Positions 26,510 to 34,429 of a stretch of 53,913 nucleotides of DNA are shown piece after piece; the stretch's first letter is position 1; every line of letters begins with the position of its first letter. Made by a program: the position numbers and the translations under genes. Source of the stretch: Bacteroidota bacterium (GTDB taxonomy: Bacteria > Bacteroidota > Bacteroidia > Chitinophagales > Saprospiraceae); NCBI GenBank assembly GCA_020160935.1, contig JAIUPL010000035.1, positions 1 through 53,913 of the forward strand, written 5' to 3'. The notes under the pieces were generated by a model, which saw nothing but the letters and a program-made list of their open reading frames with translations, was not told the origin of the DNA and made no database searches.

Positions 26510-27100
26510 ATGAAAAACCTTTCATTGATCCTCAATATCGTCCTGTTTGCCCTGGTAGGCCATTTGTATTACCTGAATTTGAAAAAACCGGCTACGGCCA
26601 ATACGGCCATTGTTCCGCCTACCTCTCAATCGGGCGGCGTTAAAATAGCCTATGTAAATGGCGATACGCTCGACGAACAGTATATCTGGCTGAAAAAACA
26701 AAAAGAGGATATCCAGAAACGCATGGAATCGGCGGAAAACAGCCTCGCTGCTAAAGAACAAGCGCTCATGAAAGACGCCGCAGCCCTGCAACAACGCTTC
26801 CAAGGCGGCAACATGACCCAGGCGGAAGCAGAAAAAGAGCAGAACGGCCTGATGCAACGCAGTCAGCGACTGGAAGAAGAAAAAGCGCGCCTCGGCAAAT
26901 CGCTCGCTGAAGACCAGAAAAAAGCCTTCAACGACCTGTATGCCAATGTGGAAACCCAACTCAAAACCTTGTCCAGCCAGATTGGCTACGACTATATCCT
27001 GTCGTATTCCCGCGGCGGACAAATTCTGCTGGCCAACGACAGCCTCGACATCACGAAACAGGTACTTCAACTGCTGAACGCACAGGAAAAAGGCAAGTGA
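26510..27100 (+). CDS. OmpH/Skp-like periplasmic chaperone, membrane-tethered
   Basis: 196 residues. An uncleaved-looking N-terminal hydrophobic segment (about 4-24) is followed by KIAYVNGDTLDEQYIWLKKQ, the OmpH/Skp start, and a long coiled coil (about 62-145). The closing YDYILSYSRGGQILLANDSLDITKQVLQLLN strand-helix is characteristic. Members hold unfolded outer-membrane proteins in the periplasm. The ATG at 26510 is chosen over upstream frame extension, which overlaps the previous gene. Its TGA overlaps the next ATG by one base (TGATG). Confidence 0.88.
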   Translation: MKNLSLILNIVLFALVGHLYYLNLKKPATANTAIVPPTSQSGGVKIAYVNGDTLDEQYIWLKKQKEDIQKRMESAENSLAAKEQALMKDAAALQQRFQGGNMTQAEAEKEQNGLMQRSQRLEEEKARLGKSLAEDQKKAFNDLYANVETQLKTLSSQIGYDYILSYSRGGQILLANDSLDITKQVLQLLNAQEKGK

Positions 27101-27591
27101 TGGTTTCCTTACAACGCGCTGTTGAGTCGGATATTCCTTTGATACGCGATCTGGCGCACCGCATCTGGTGGGCCCATTACCCGGATATTATCAGCGACGA
27201 ACAGATCGCCTACATGCTGGAGCAGGGTTATAGCGAATCGGCACTTTCAGCCCAACTCGCCGACCCTGCCCTGGCATTCTGGCTGGTGCTGGCCGATGGT
27301 GTTGCTGCCGGTTTTCTGGCTATCAGCGGTAAAGGCGACGGCGCGTATTTTATCCACAAATTTTACCTCGACAATACCCAGCGCGGCCGTGGTGTCGGTG
27401 CAGCAGCATTCGAGACTTTGCTAAACCAATATCCCGACCTGCGCGAAGCGCGGCTGAATGTCAATCGGCGCAATTTCAAAAGCGTCAATTTTTATTTCAA
27501 GGTCGGTTTTGTCATCCACCATTGTATGGACACGCCGTTCGGCGAAGGGTATGTGATGGATGATTTTCAAATGGTATATCGGAAAGGATAA
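27100..27591 (+). CDS. GNAT-family N-acetyltransferase
   Basis: 163 residues with the GNAT fold: acetyl-CoA-binding motif A in IHKFYLDNTQRGRGVGAAAFETLL (about 85-110) containing the Q/RxxGxG/A signature (RGRGVGA), then the LNVNRRNFKSVNFYFKVGFVIHH segment typical of small-molecule acetyltransferases. Substrate unknown. It begins at the ATG that overlaps the previous gene's TGA; a GTG one codon earlier is possible. Its TAA stop directly meets the TTGNNNN heptamer array. Confidence 0.87.
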   Translation: MVSLQRAVESDIPLIRDLAHRIWWAHYPDIISDEQIAYMLEQGYSESALSAQLADPALAFWLVLADGVAAGFLAISGKGDGAYFIHKFYLDNTQRGRGVGAAAFETLLNQYPDLREARLNVNRRNFKSVNFYFKVGFVIHHCMDTPFGEGYVMDDFQMVYRKG

Positions 27592-27820
27592 GGGGCAAAG
27601 GGCAAAGAGCAAGGGGCAAGGGGCAAAAGGCAAGGAGCAAGGGATATTTTGTAGATAAACATAAAATAATTAAGAAATTTGCGGCAAGGGACCTCAGCGC
27701 CAAGGTACATTGTTTGCCCCTTGCTCTTTGCCTTTTGCCTTTTGCCTCTTGTTCCTTGCCTCTTGCCTCTTGCCCCTTGCTCTTTGCCTTTTGCCTCTTG
27801 TTCCTTGCTAACTGCCTTTC
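27592..27820. repeat. Inverted repeat of TTGNNNN heptamers between GNAT and EamA genes
   Basis: The left arm (27592-27643) has words GGGCAAA, GAGCAAG, GGGCAAG, AGGCAAG. The right arm (27713-27818) is a run of fifteen in-phase heptamers TTGCCCC, TTGCTCT, TTGCCTT, TTGCCTT, TTGCCTC, TTGTTCC and so on. Within the right arm a block of about six words is repeated (TTGCCCC, TTGCTCT, TTGCCTT, TTGCCTC, TTGTTCC), which shows internal duplication. The 68-bp AT-rich loop is unique. It uses the same words as the 12978-13151 element. Confidence 0.92.
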
Positions 27821-27825
27821 CAACC

Positions 27826-28740
27826 ATGACACGTGCCTACCTCGCCCTCGCTGCCATCTGTATCATTTGGGGCACTACCTATACTGCTATCAAACTGGCG
27901 GTGCGCGATTTTCCACCTTTTCTGCTGGTAGGCATGCGACAAACCTCTGCCGGGCTGATTCTGTTGGGGCTGGCCTGGGCCAACCATAAAACCTCGGTGC
28001 CCGACCGAAAATACATCTTGCGGCAAGCCCTGACCGGCCTGGCCACCATTACCGGCGGCAATGGATTCATTACCTGGGGCATGCAATACGTGTCATCGGG
28101 GCTGGCATCCATCATTGGCTCGCTCACACCGGTCATGGTGGTACTGTTTTCACTGGCACTGCGCAACAAGGAACGCGTCAATCTGATGATCATTCTGGGT
28201 GTTTTGCTGGGTTTTGGCGGGCTGGGCATCATTTTCAACAATGGCTGGCAAGATTTTTTGAAACCCGAATATTCGATGGGTATTGTGGGTTGTTTTGCTT
28301 CCTGCTGCACCTGGTCGCTGGGGACGGTACTGGCCAAGCGCTGGAATTCGCCGGATGTATCGCCGCTGATGAACGCGGGGTTGCAGATCACTGCCGGCGG
28401 CATGGGCGGGTTTTTATTAAGTGCCCTGTTTGATACCCACTACGACATACACCATACCATTCATGGATGGGCAGCGATGATTTACCTGATATGCATTGGT
28501 TCGGCCCTGGCATTTACCTTATATATGTATGCGCTGAAACACCTGAGCGCGGCTGTTTCTTCCCTTTACACTTACATCAATCCTGTTGTCGCAATTTTAT
28601 TGGGCTGGATCGTGCTGGGCGAATCGCTCACCACCGGCGCGTTGATGGGCATGGCCGTTACGATCGTAGGGGTGTGGATGGTAAATGCCGGGCACAGAAA
28701 GATGAGGCGAGAAATGTTGAGGAGAGTTGATGAGGGTTGA
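27826..28740 (+). CDS. EamA/DMT-family transporter
   Basis: 304 residues with ten predicted transmembrane helices and two EamA repeats (about 5-140 and 152-290), the drug/metabolite transporter superfamily. IIWGTTYTAIKLAV (TM1) and the closing LGWIVLGESLTTGALMGMAVTIVGVWMVN of repeat two are typical. Substrate unknown. The upstream open frame translates the heptamer arm and is rejected; the ATG at 27826 opens TM1. The last codons (MLRRVDEG) and the TGA stop are written in GTTGA-word sequence, so the repeat element has apparently reached into the coding end. Confidence 0.88.
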   Translation: MTRAYLALAAICIIWGTTYTAIKLAVRDFPPFLLVGMRQTSAGLILLGLAWANHKTSVPDRKYILRQALTGLATITGGNGFITWGMQYVSSGLASIIGSLTPVMVVLFSLALRNKERVNLMIILGVLLGFGGLGIIFNNGWQDFLKPEYSMGIVGCFASCCTWSLGTVLAKRWNSPDVSPLMNAGLQITAGGMGGFLLSALFDTHYDIHHTIHGWAAMIYLICIGSALAFTLYMYALKHLSAAVSSLYTYINPVVAILLGWIVLGESLTTGALMGMAVTIVGVWMVNAGHRKMRREMLRRVDEG

Positions 28741-28843
28741 TAAATGTTGATGAGGGTTGATAGTTGAGGGGGTGAGGTCAACTCTACGCCTCTCACTGTC
28801 TCACCTCTCACTTCTCACCTCTCACCTCTCACCTCTCTCTCTC
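28716..28843. repeat. Composite repeat: GTTGAT words on one side, CTCTCAC words on the other
   Basis: From 28716 to about 28766 the sequence is GTTGATGAGG-type words that overlap the end of the EamA gene. The centre reads GTTGAGGGGGTGAGGTCAAC then TCTACGCC. From about 28795 to 28843 it is CTCTCAC/CTCTCACC words running to the next ATG (28844). The two sides carry different words and do not pair with each other outside the centre. The same layout in the reverse orientation is found at 43590-43788. Confidence 0.88.
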
Positions 28844-29260
28844 ATGTGGACTTTTTACGCTATTCTTTCTGCTATCTTCGCTGCCCTTACGGCCATCTTT
28901 GCCAAAATCGGGGTAAAGGATGTCAACTCCAATCTTGCTACTGCCATACGTACTGTGGTGGTTTTGCTAATGATCTGGGGAATTGTGCTGGTTCGTGGTG
29001 AAATAAAAGGCATACACGCACTCGGCACCAGAAACTGGATATTTCTGGCAATTTCCGGCATTGCTACGGGTCTGTCCTGGGTGTTCTATTTCAAGGCATT
29101 GCAGGCAGGACCGGTGTCGCAGGTGGCTGCCATCGATAAATTGAGCCTGGCGTTTACTATAGGGTTATCTTTGGTGTTTCTTGGAGAAACGCTTACCTGG
29201 AAAACGGGGGTCGGCGCTGCTCTGATCATTGCAGGCACGCTCCTGTTGGCGTGGAAATAA
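28844..29260 (+). CDS. Half-size EamA-family membrane protein
   Basis: 138 residues, four to five transmembrane helices, one EamA repeat only (FAALTAIFAKIGVKDVNSNLATAIRT at the start, GPVSQVAAIDKLSLAFTIGLS and LVFLGETLTWKTGVGAALI at the end). Single-repeat relatives work as dimers in the DMT superfamily, which is a plausible reading here. The start codon follows the CTCTCAC arm without a gap. It may be co-transcribed with the full-size EamA gene upstream and the YjbR-like gene 13 bp downstream. Confidence 0.85.
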   Translation: MWTFYAILSAIFAALTAIFAKIGVKDVNSNLATAIRTVVVLLMIWGIVLVRGEIKGIHALGTRNWIFLAISGIATGLSWVFYFKALQAGPVSQVAAIDKLSLAFTIGLSLVFLGETLTWKTGVGAALIIAGTLLLAWK

Positions 29261-29273
29261 AACCTCTTTACCA

Positions 29274-29624
29274 ATGGTTTCGACCGATACATTTCGCGAC
29301 ATTGCCCTTTCGCTTAACGGCGTTATCGAACAACCGCACTTTGACCGCACAGCCTTCAAAGTGACCGGCAAAAAAATATTCGCCAGCCTGCTCGAATCTG
29401 AACATTCTGCTAATATTCTGGTACCCGTAGAAGAACAAGGTGTTTTTGCACAGTACGCGCCGGATGCTATTTACCCGGTACCCAATAAATTCGGGCTAAA
29501 GGGCTGGACGACATTTGAACTGGATCGGCTGGATGTAAGTATGGTTTCGGAAGCACTTTATGTGGCATATCAGCAGGTTATGAACCCTGCATCCGGAAAA
29601 ATATCTTCAAAAGATGAGCGATAG
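29274..29624 (+). CDS. MmcQ/YjbR-family protein
   Basis: 116 residues of the YjbR fold: FRDIALSLNGVIEQPHFDRTAFKV (about 7-30), a central Q-rich strand and the PNKFGLKGWTTFELDRLD segment (about 70-87) that is the family hallmark. YjbR proteins are small, CyaY-like folds proposed to bind DNA or a ligand; no firm function is known. It starts 13 bp after the half-size EamA gene, so it probably shares its transcript. Confidence 0.85.
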   Translation: MVSTDTFRDIALSLNGVIEQPHFDRTAFKVTGKKIFASLLESEHSANILVPVEEQGVFAQYAPDAIYPVPNKFGLKGWTTFELDRLDVSMVSEALYVAYQQVMNPASGKISSKDER

Positions 29625-29755
29625 CGCTAAAGTATTTTTCCTGTTATGTGCAAAACGCGTTCTTTCCTCTAATTTGGAGATTGAAACCCATATAGCAAAA
29701 TCTCTCAATAAGGTTAAAAGTTGATTGCTTTCACAATCCAACTGATGAACTGCTT

Positions 29756-29763
29756 TATATTTG
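29756..29763 (+). promoter_or_regulatory. -7 element for the sigma/anti-sigma/CHAT operon
   Basis: TATATTTG exactly fits TAnnTTTG. It lies 40 bp before the TTG start codon of the sigma factor gene. No TTG is seen 19-20 bp upstream, so the promoter may be weak, or may be read by an alternative sigma factor such as the one encoded next. Confidence 0.45.
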
Positions 29764-29802
29764 ATTTGAAATTATGAGCATCCAAACTTACTGTAATAAT
29801 AC

Positions 29803-30414
29803 TTGGAAAAGATTACACACTGGTTGAGAGGGAATAAACACAAGTACTCCAATTCTGAGGAATTGGCCGAACGTTTACGTCTTCGAGATGATAAAGCGAT
29901 AACGCATATTATCTCTCTTACAGAAGGAACAATCCAGAAACTGGCACGGAAAAATGGCCTGCCAATGCCTGTCGCTACCGATGTGCTCAATGATGCCATC
30001 ATCATACTGATTGAAAAAATATCCGACAAAGTATATGATCCCAATCTGGCTACACCACAGACTTATCTTATGGGAATCTGCAAATTTTTGCTACTGCAGC
30101 AATTGAAGAAGGCTTCATCTGCCAGTTTTATTTCTCTTGAGTTGGCAGAAGATCTTATGCAAGAATATGTAGAAGAGGAATTCCAACAAAAAGATATCCG
30201 GGAGGTGATCGAAATCTGGCTTGCCGAACTGGGAGCCCCCTGCAACAATCTTATCAAGTTAAGGTACCTCGACAATTATTCGGATCAAGAGCAGATTGAT
30301 CTGAAACTGACAGATTACTCATCCGTGAATTCCCTGAAAGTCACACGTTCGAAGTGTATGGACAAACTGGTTGTTATAGCCGAAAAATGGAAGAAAAAAT
30401 ATGAAACATTCTGA
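29803..30414 (+). CDS. RNA polymerase sigma-70/ECF-like sigma factor
   Basis: 203 residues of the sigma-70 ECF type: a region-2 segment (LNDAIIILIEKISDKVYDPNLATPQTYLMGICKFLLLQQLKK, about 65-110) and a region-4-like helix-turn-helix near the C-terminus (LIKLRYLDNYSDQEQIDLKL...SVNSLKVTRSKCMDKL, about 147-190). It would steer RNA polymerase to its own set of promoters. No ATG exists near the beginning of the domain; an in-frame stop lies two codons upstream, so TTG at 29803 is the only sensible start. It overlaps the next gene by 14 bp, which couples it to an anti-sigma-like protein. Confidence 0.82.
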   Translation: MEKITHWLRGNKHKYSNSEELAERLRLRDDKAITHIISLTEGTIQKLARKNGLPMPVATDVLNDAIIILIEKISDKVYDPNLATPQTYLMGICKFLLLQQLKKASSASFISLELAEDLMQEYVEEEFQQKDIREVIEIWLAELGAPCNNLIKLRYLDNYSDQEQIDLKLTDYSSVNSLKVTRSKCMDKLVVIAEKWKKKYETF

Positions 30415-31222
30415 TATAGAATCATATTTAAACGGAGAACTGCAAGGCGAGGCGCTTGAACAGTTTCAGCAGGCATTGGAGCAGAATCCGGCAATCCAAG
30501 AAGAAGTAGCGCGCCTGAAACCGGTATGGCATATGCTCCGACGTGCAGGAATTGCTCAAAAAGTGGGAAATGCGATGGCTTCATACGAACGCAAAAAACG
30601 CTTGCAACGCCTTGTTTTTGTTGTCTTTGCAAGCCTGGTGGCATTGGCGATGCTTCTTTACGGGTGGAAGCGACATGCCAGTTACCAGCAAAAAAGCGAG
30701 CAGAATCCTTCATTCAAAGAGGAAACCCCTACACAGCAGCCATCCATCCCGACTGTCCAACGGCAAGATACGCTCAAACAAAAAGAAATAACAGCCAGCC
30801 ATAGTCCCGAGAGCCGTGTCGACCAAAGGGTGCAGGCACTGGCGGTTCAGTTTTACAGACGAAACCCCGCCGAACGAATGTACACGAGCAGTGATGAGCG
30901 ATCCGGCCAGGATACCACTCAGCATATCACACATATGCTGAGTGTTTCCGAAAAAGCCCTGAAGCAAGCAGCGGATTTATTTGAAGAAACAAAGTACAAG
31001 CAGGCTAAACTGGCTTTTCAGAAATTGAGCACACAATACCCGATTTACAAAGATGACGGCGAATGGTATGCGTTATTGAGTGCCCTGGCAGAAACGCCTG
31101 CTGATACCCAAACCGCAGGCAAGTTATCCAGACAAATAATGATGGACCCCAATCAGCATACTTACTTGAAAGAAACTGAATTATTGATCTCGGAATTGAA
31201 AAGGTTAAATAAAACACTATAA
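30401..31222 (+). CDS. Membrane-anchored anti-sigma-like protein
   Basis: 273 residues. The N-terminal 50 (IESYLNGELQGEALEQFQQALEQNPAIQEEV) match the short helical module common to Bacteroidota anti-sigma factors, though it lacks the zinc-binding residues of the ZAS type. One transmembrane helix spans about 70-88. The periplasmic part has a Gln/Ser-rich linker (90-160) and a TPR-like tail (about 185-270). It overlaps the sigma gene by 14 bp and sits 29 bp before the exported TPR-CHAT gene. I infer that it restrains the sigma factor at the membrane and may be the target of the CHAT protein. Confidence 0.72.
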   Translation: MKHSDIESYLNGELQGEALEQFQQALEQNPAIQEEVARLKPVWHMLRRAGIAQKVGNAMASYERKKRLQRLVFVVFASLVALAMLLYGWKRHASYQQKSEQNPSFKEETPTQQPSIPTVQRQDTLKQKEITASHSPESRVDQRVQALAVQFYRRNPAERMYTSSDERSGQDTTQHITHMLSVSEKALKQAADLFEETKYKQAKLAFQKLSTQYPIYKDDGEWYALLSALAETPADTQTAGKLSRQIMMDPNQHTYLKETELLISELKRLNKTL

Positions 31223-31251
31223 ACCATTCTTTACCAACGCTTTAAAATAAA

Positions 31252-34170
31252 ATGAAAATATTTCTACTTTTTTTAACGACCTTTTTTTTTATCTCTTTTT
31301 CATCGCCCTCAAGTGCGCAATCCTCCTACGAAAAGGATAGCCTTGCTATTAAAGCAGTAATGGATAGTGCCAAAACGCTACTCAACCAGCACGAATTTCC
31401 TCCTGCACTTGCCTTGTTGAATCGTGCAGGCCAATTACTGCAAGTATACCCCGATTCCAATACGAATATGTATGCCTACTGGTATGAGTATCAGGGATAT
31501 GCATATTACTATGACGGGCAAGTAACGAAGGCTATCGGATTGTTTGAAAAAAGTATAGAAGTGTACAGGAGAAGTTACCCAGTGGGCGATATTCATTTGG
31601 CTGTCCCTCTTTACAATTACGGGGTCTTATGTAAACTTAAACACGATTTTAAACGATCACGCGAATACCTGCAGGAAGTACTACAGATTCGAATGCGGCA
31701 TGTCCCTGAATCCATAGAAACCGGGCAAACCTGGTCTGCTCTTGGAGCGCTGGAATATGATATGGGCAATTATTCAGATGCTACCCGGTACATTCAAAAA
31801 GCAGAGGAGATATTCCAGAAATATCCCGAAAACTTTAAGGCTCGCGAATCTATCGCAACAGTTTATCTTAATATGGCAAACATATATGATGAATGGGGAG
31901 ATTACGATCGCGCAATAGAGTTCTATCGTAAATCGCTATCCATCCGCAAAGCCAACATGAAAAAGGACGATAGCCGAATAGCAACCTGCCTGTCATTGCT
32001 TGGCAACAGTTATGAAAACAAACTTGATCTGGATAATGCTGAAACCTCTTACCGGGAGGCGCTGCGTATTTGTACCGCAAATGCACCCGACGTAGATTCC
32101 TCCGAACTGGCTATTTGTTTCGAAAATATAGCGTCCCTGCTGAACAAGAAAAAGAACTATCCGGAAGCAATCCAATATCAAAACCAGTGTATCAATATTC
32201 GCCGGCAATGCCAATGGCTGGGTATAGGCAGGGTAGCCGATGCCCAGGTCCTGCTTGCACAAATATACAAGAGTGCAGGGAACCTTGACTCTGCTGCATG
32301 GTATGCCCGGCAAGCGATAACAATATGGGATGAATCTTACGAGGAAATCTACCCTGCAACCAGACTGGATGGCTGGTTAATGCTGGCAGAGGTTCAACTC
32401 CTGCGCGACAATATCGACGAAGCCTGGCAACTGACGGAAGAAGCGTTGAAGCACAATAAAAAGTCGTCAGATGAAGATTTTGAACGGGGTCAACACACTT
32501 TTATTCTTCGAGCAAGGATATGCAATGCCCGCTACAAAAAATCCGGCCAACTATCCGATTTGCAAGCCGCTATCCCGGCCCTTAAAACCATACTCGACTT
32601 GAGAAGCACACAACAACAGCGCTTTGGTCGTAGTGGTTCGAGACTAACATCTGCCGCACTCCTTTACCCTGTTGCAGAAGAAGCGCTTGATATATGTACA
32701 AAATTGTACGAAATAACACAAGACAAATCAGTGGCCGACCTTGCGTTCAAATACATGGAGCAAACAAAGAGTACATTGCTCCGCTTGAGTATCAATGAAA
32801 TGCACATTCTGTTTGCCGATCTGATACCCAACAACTTGTCTGATCAGGAATCTTTCCTGATGTTCACTATTGCGGAAGTAGAAGCCGAGCGCGATGAACT
32901 GCTCATGACGGGTACCCCTTTAAATGATCCGGAAATACTGGAACTGGATAGCCACCTGTTCGAATTGAACCAGCAAACGGATTCCCTGAAAAACATCATC
33001 CAGCAGAAGTACCCTGCTTATTTTCAGGCCCGCTATAATACAACAACGATTGATCTCAACGACCTTCAACAACATCTGCTTAAAAAGGAACAAACCCTGC
33101 TGTCCTATTTTTGGGGAGAGCAAGACGTGTATGTGATTGGTATTCAAAAGGAAGGTGTATTTCTAAAACAACTTCCCGGTCGAATGACCCTTGAATCTTC
33201 CGCCCGCCAACTCTTGCAGGAAGTCCGCACACCTAAAAAGGAAAGTGATGGCCTGATCACCAGTGCCCGGAGTTTGTATAACAACCTGATAGCCCCCGTA
33301 GCCTCCCGACTCACGGAGGAACTGATCGTGGTGCCGGATGGGCTACTGAATTATTTGCCATTTGAGGTACTACTAAGCCGGCAACCGGAGCATGTATATC
33401 GATACCATACTTTCCCTTATCTGCTCTTGAGCCACCAGATATCTTATGCTCCTTCGGCCACGATCTGGCAGGAGATGGTTCATAAAATACCTTCACCGCA
33501 GCATTATAGCACACTGGCAGCCTTCGCCCCTTTTTACGAAGGCAATCCCGGCCAATTGGTTTATATGCCAGAATTGGATACTATGCGCAGACAAACGTTC
33601 GAACCGCTGCCCCATTCCGGTGAGGAAGTTTACAGCATTGAAAAAATCATTGGAGGGGAGGTCTTTTTTCGCAATGCTGCCACGGTCACCCGATTCGACA
33701 GTGTAGCGCCCCGATCCCGCATCATCCATCTGGCAACACACGGAAAAGCCAATGACCGCTCGGGCGATTTTTCCTACATGGCCTTCCTTGGCGCTATCGA
33801 TACCACGCAATGCGATCTGCTGCTGGCCCGTGATCTGTATAAAATGCGCTTGCAAGCAGATTTGGTTACCCTTTCTGCCTGTGAGACGGGTGCTGGCGAA
33901 ATGCGACGTGGCGAAGGCGTTATCAGCCTGGCACGGGCATTTGTCATGGCTGGGGCCAAAAGTATTGTTACATCCCTTTGGGCCGTAAACGATGCCAGTA
34001 CCCGACATCTGATGGTGGGCTTCTATACCAATCTTAAAAAAGGTATGACCAAAGACAAGGCTCTGGCATCTGCTAAAAGACAGTATATCAAAAACTACAA
34101 TCCGACAGCACATCCGTATTACTGGGCGCCATTTGTAGCCATCGGAGATATGCAGGCGCTTTGGCGCTGA
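31252..34170 (+). CDS. Exported TPR-CHAT caspase-like protein
   Basis: 972 residues. The signal peptide (1-23, FFFISFSSPSSAQ) sends it to the periplasm or outside. Tetratricopeptide repeats fill about 40-450 (for example YNYGVLCKLKHDFKRSREYL, YLNMANIYDEWGDYDRAIEFY). A linker with coiled-coil character precedes a CHAT domain (about 690-970) of the caspase/separase clan with the catalytic pair His830 in HLATHGKAND and Cys877 in TLSACETGAGE. A TPR-CHAT protein works as a protease in type III-E CRISPR (Csx29), and other CHAT proteins do in gasdermin defence; here the partners are a sigma factor and a membrane protein. The substrate is unknown. Confidence 0.9.
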   Translation: MKIFLLFLTTFFFISFSSPSSAQSSYEKDSLAIKAVMDSAKTLLNQHEFPPALALLNRAGQLLQVYPDSNTNMYAYWYEYQGYAYYYDGQVTKAIGLFEKSIEVYRRSYPVGDIHLAVPLYNYGVLCKLKHDFKRSREYLQEVLQIRMRHVPESIETGQTWSALGALEYDMGNYSDATRYIQKAEEIFQKYPENFKARESIATVYLNMANIYDEWGDYDRAIEFYRKSLSIRKANMKKDDSRIATCLSLLGNSYENKLDLDNAETSYREALRICTANAPDVDSSELAICFENIASLLNKKKNYPEAIQYQNQCINIRRQCQWLGIGRVADAQVLLAQIYKSAGNLDSAAWYARQAITIWDESYEEIYPATRLDGWLMLAEVQLLRDNIDEAWQLTEEALKHNKKSSDEDFERGQHTFILRARICNARYKKSGQLSDLQAAIPALKTILDLRSTQQQRFGRSGSRLTSAALLYPVAEEALDICTKLYEITQDKSVADLAFKYMEQTKSTLLRLSINEMHILFADLIPNNLSDQESFLMFTIAEVEAERDELLMTGTPLNDPEILELDSHLFELNQQTDSLKNIIQQKYPAYFQARYNTTTIDLNDLQQHLLKKEQTLLSYFWGEQDVYVIGIQKEGVFLKQLPGRMTLESSARQLLQEVRTPKKESDGLITSARSLYNNLIAPVASRLTEELIVVPDGLLNYLPFEVLLSRQPEHVYRYHTFPYLLLSHQISYAPSATIWQEMVHKIPSPQHYSTLAAFAPFYEGNPGQLVYMPELDTMRRQTFEPLPHSGEEVYSIEKIIGGEVFFRNAATVTRFDSVAPRSRIIHLATHGKANDRSGDFSYMAFLGAIDTTQCDLLLARDLYKMRLQADLVTLSACETGAGEMRRGEGVISLARAFVMAGAKSIVTSLWAVNDASTRHLMVGFYTNLKKGMTKDKALASAKRQYIKNYNPTAHPYYWAPFVAIGDMQALWR

Positions 34171-34197
34171 ACGTATAAGCGAATCAGGTGTGTATTG

Positions 34198-34239
34198 AAA
34201 ATCCCGCCGTGCAGAAACTGTGCGGCGGGATTTTTTTTT
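34198..34239 (+). terminator. Rho-independent terminator after the TPR-CHAT gene
   Basis: AAATCCCGCCG pairs with CGGCGGGATTT around a 14-bp loop and is followed by a run of nine T. It lies 28 bp after the TPR-CHAT stop and closes the sigma/anti-sigma/CHAT operon. Confidence 0.92.
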
Positions 34240-34429
34240 AATTTTTTTGAGAGGAGCATTAACCTTTTGGATGAGTAGGGTGAATATTTAGTAAAGTAGA
34301 ATTGGTTTTTCATCAGCCATGCATGTCTATATCAACTTATAGAAAGCAGTGATAATAAAACTTGTGCACGGCACCATTGCTCTTCAAGTGCATCGGCCGA
34401 TTTTATCACAAAACACTAAATTCTTAATC

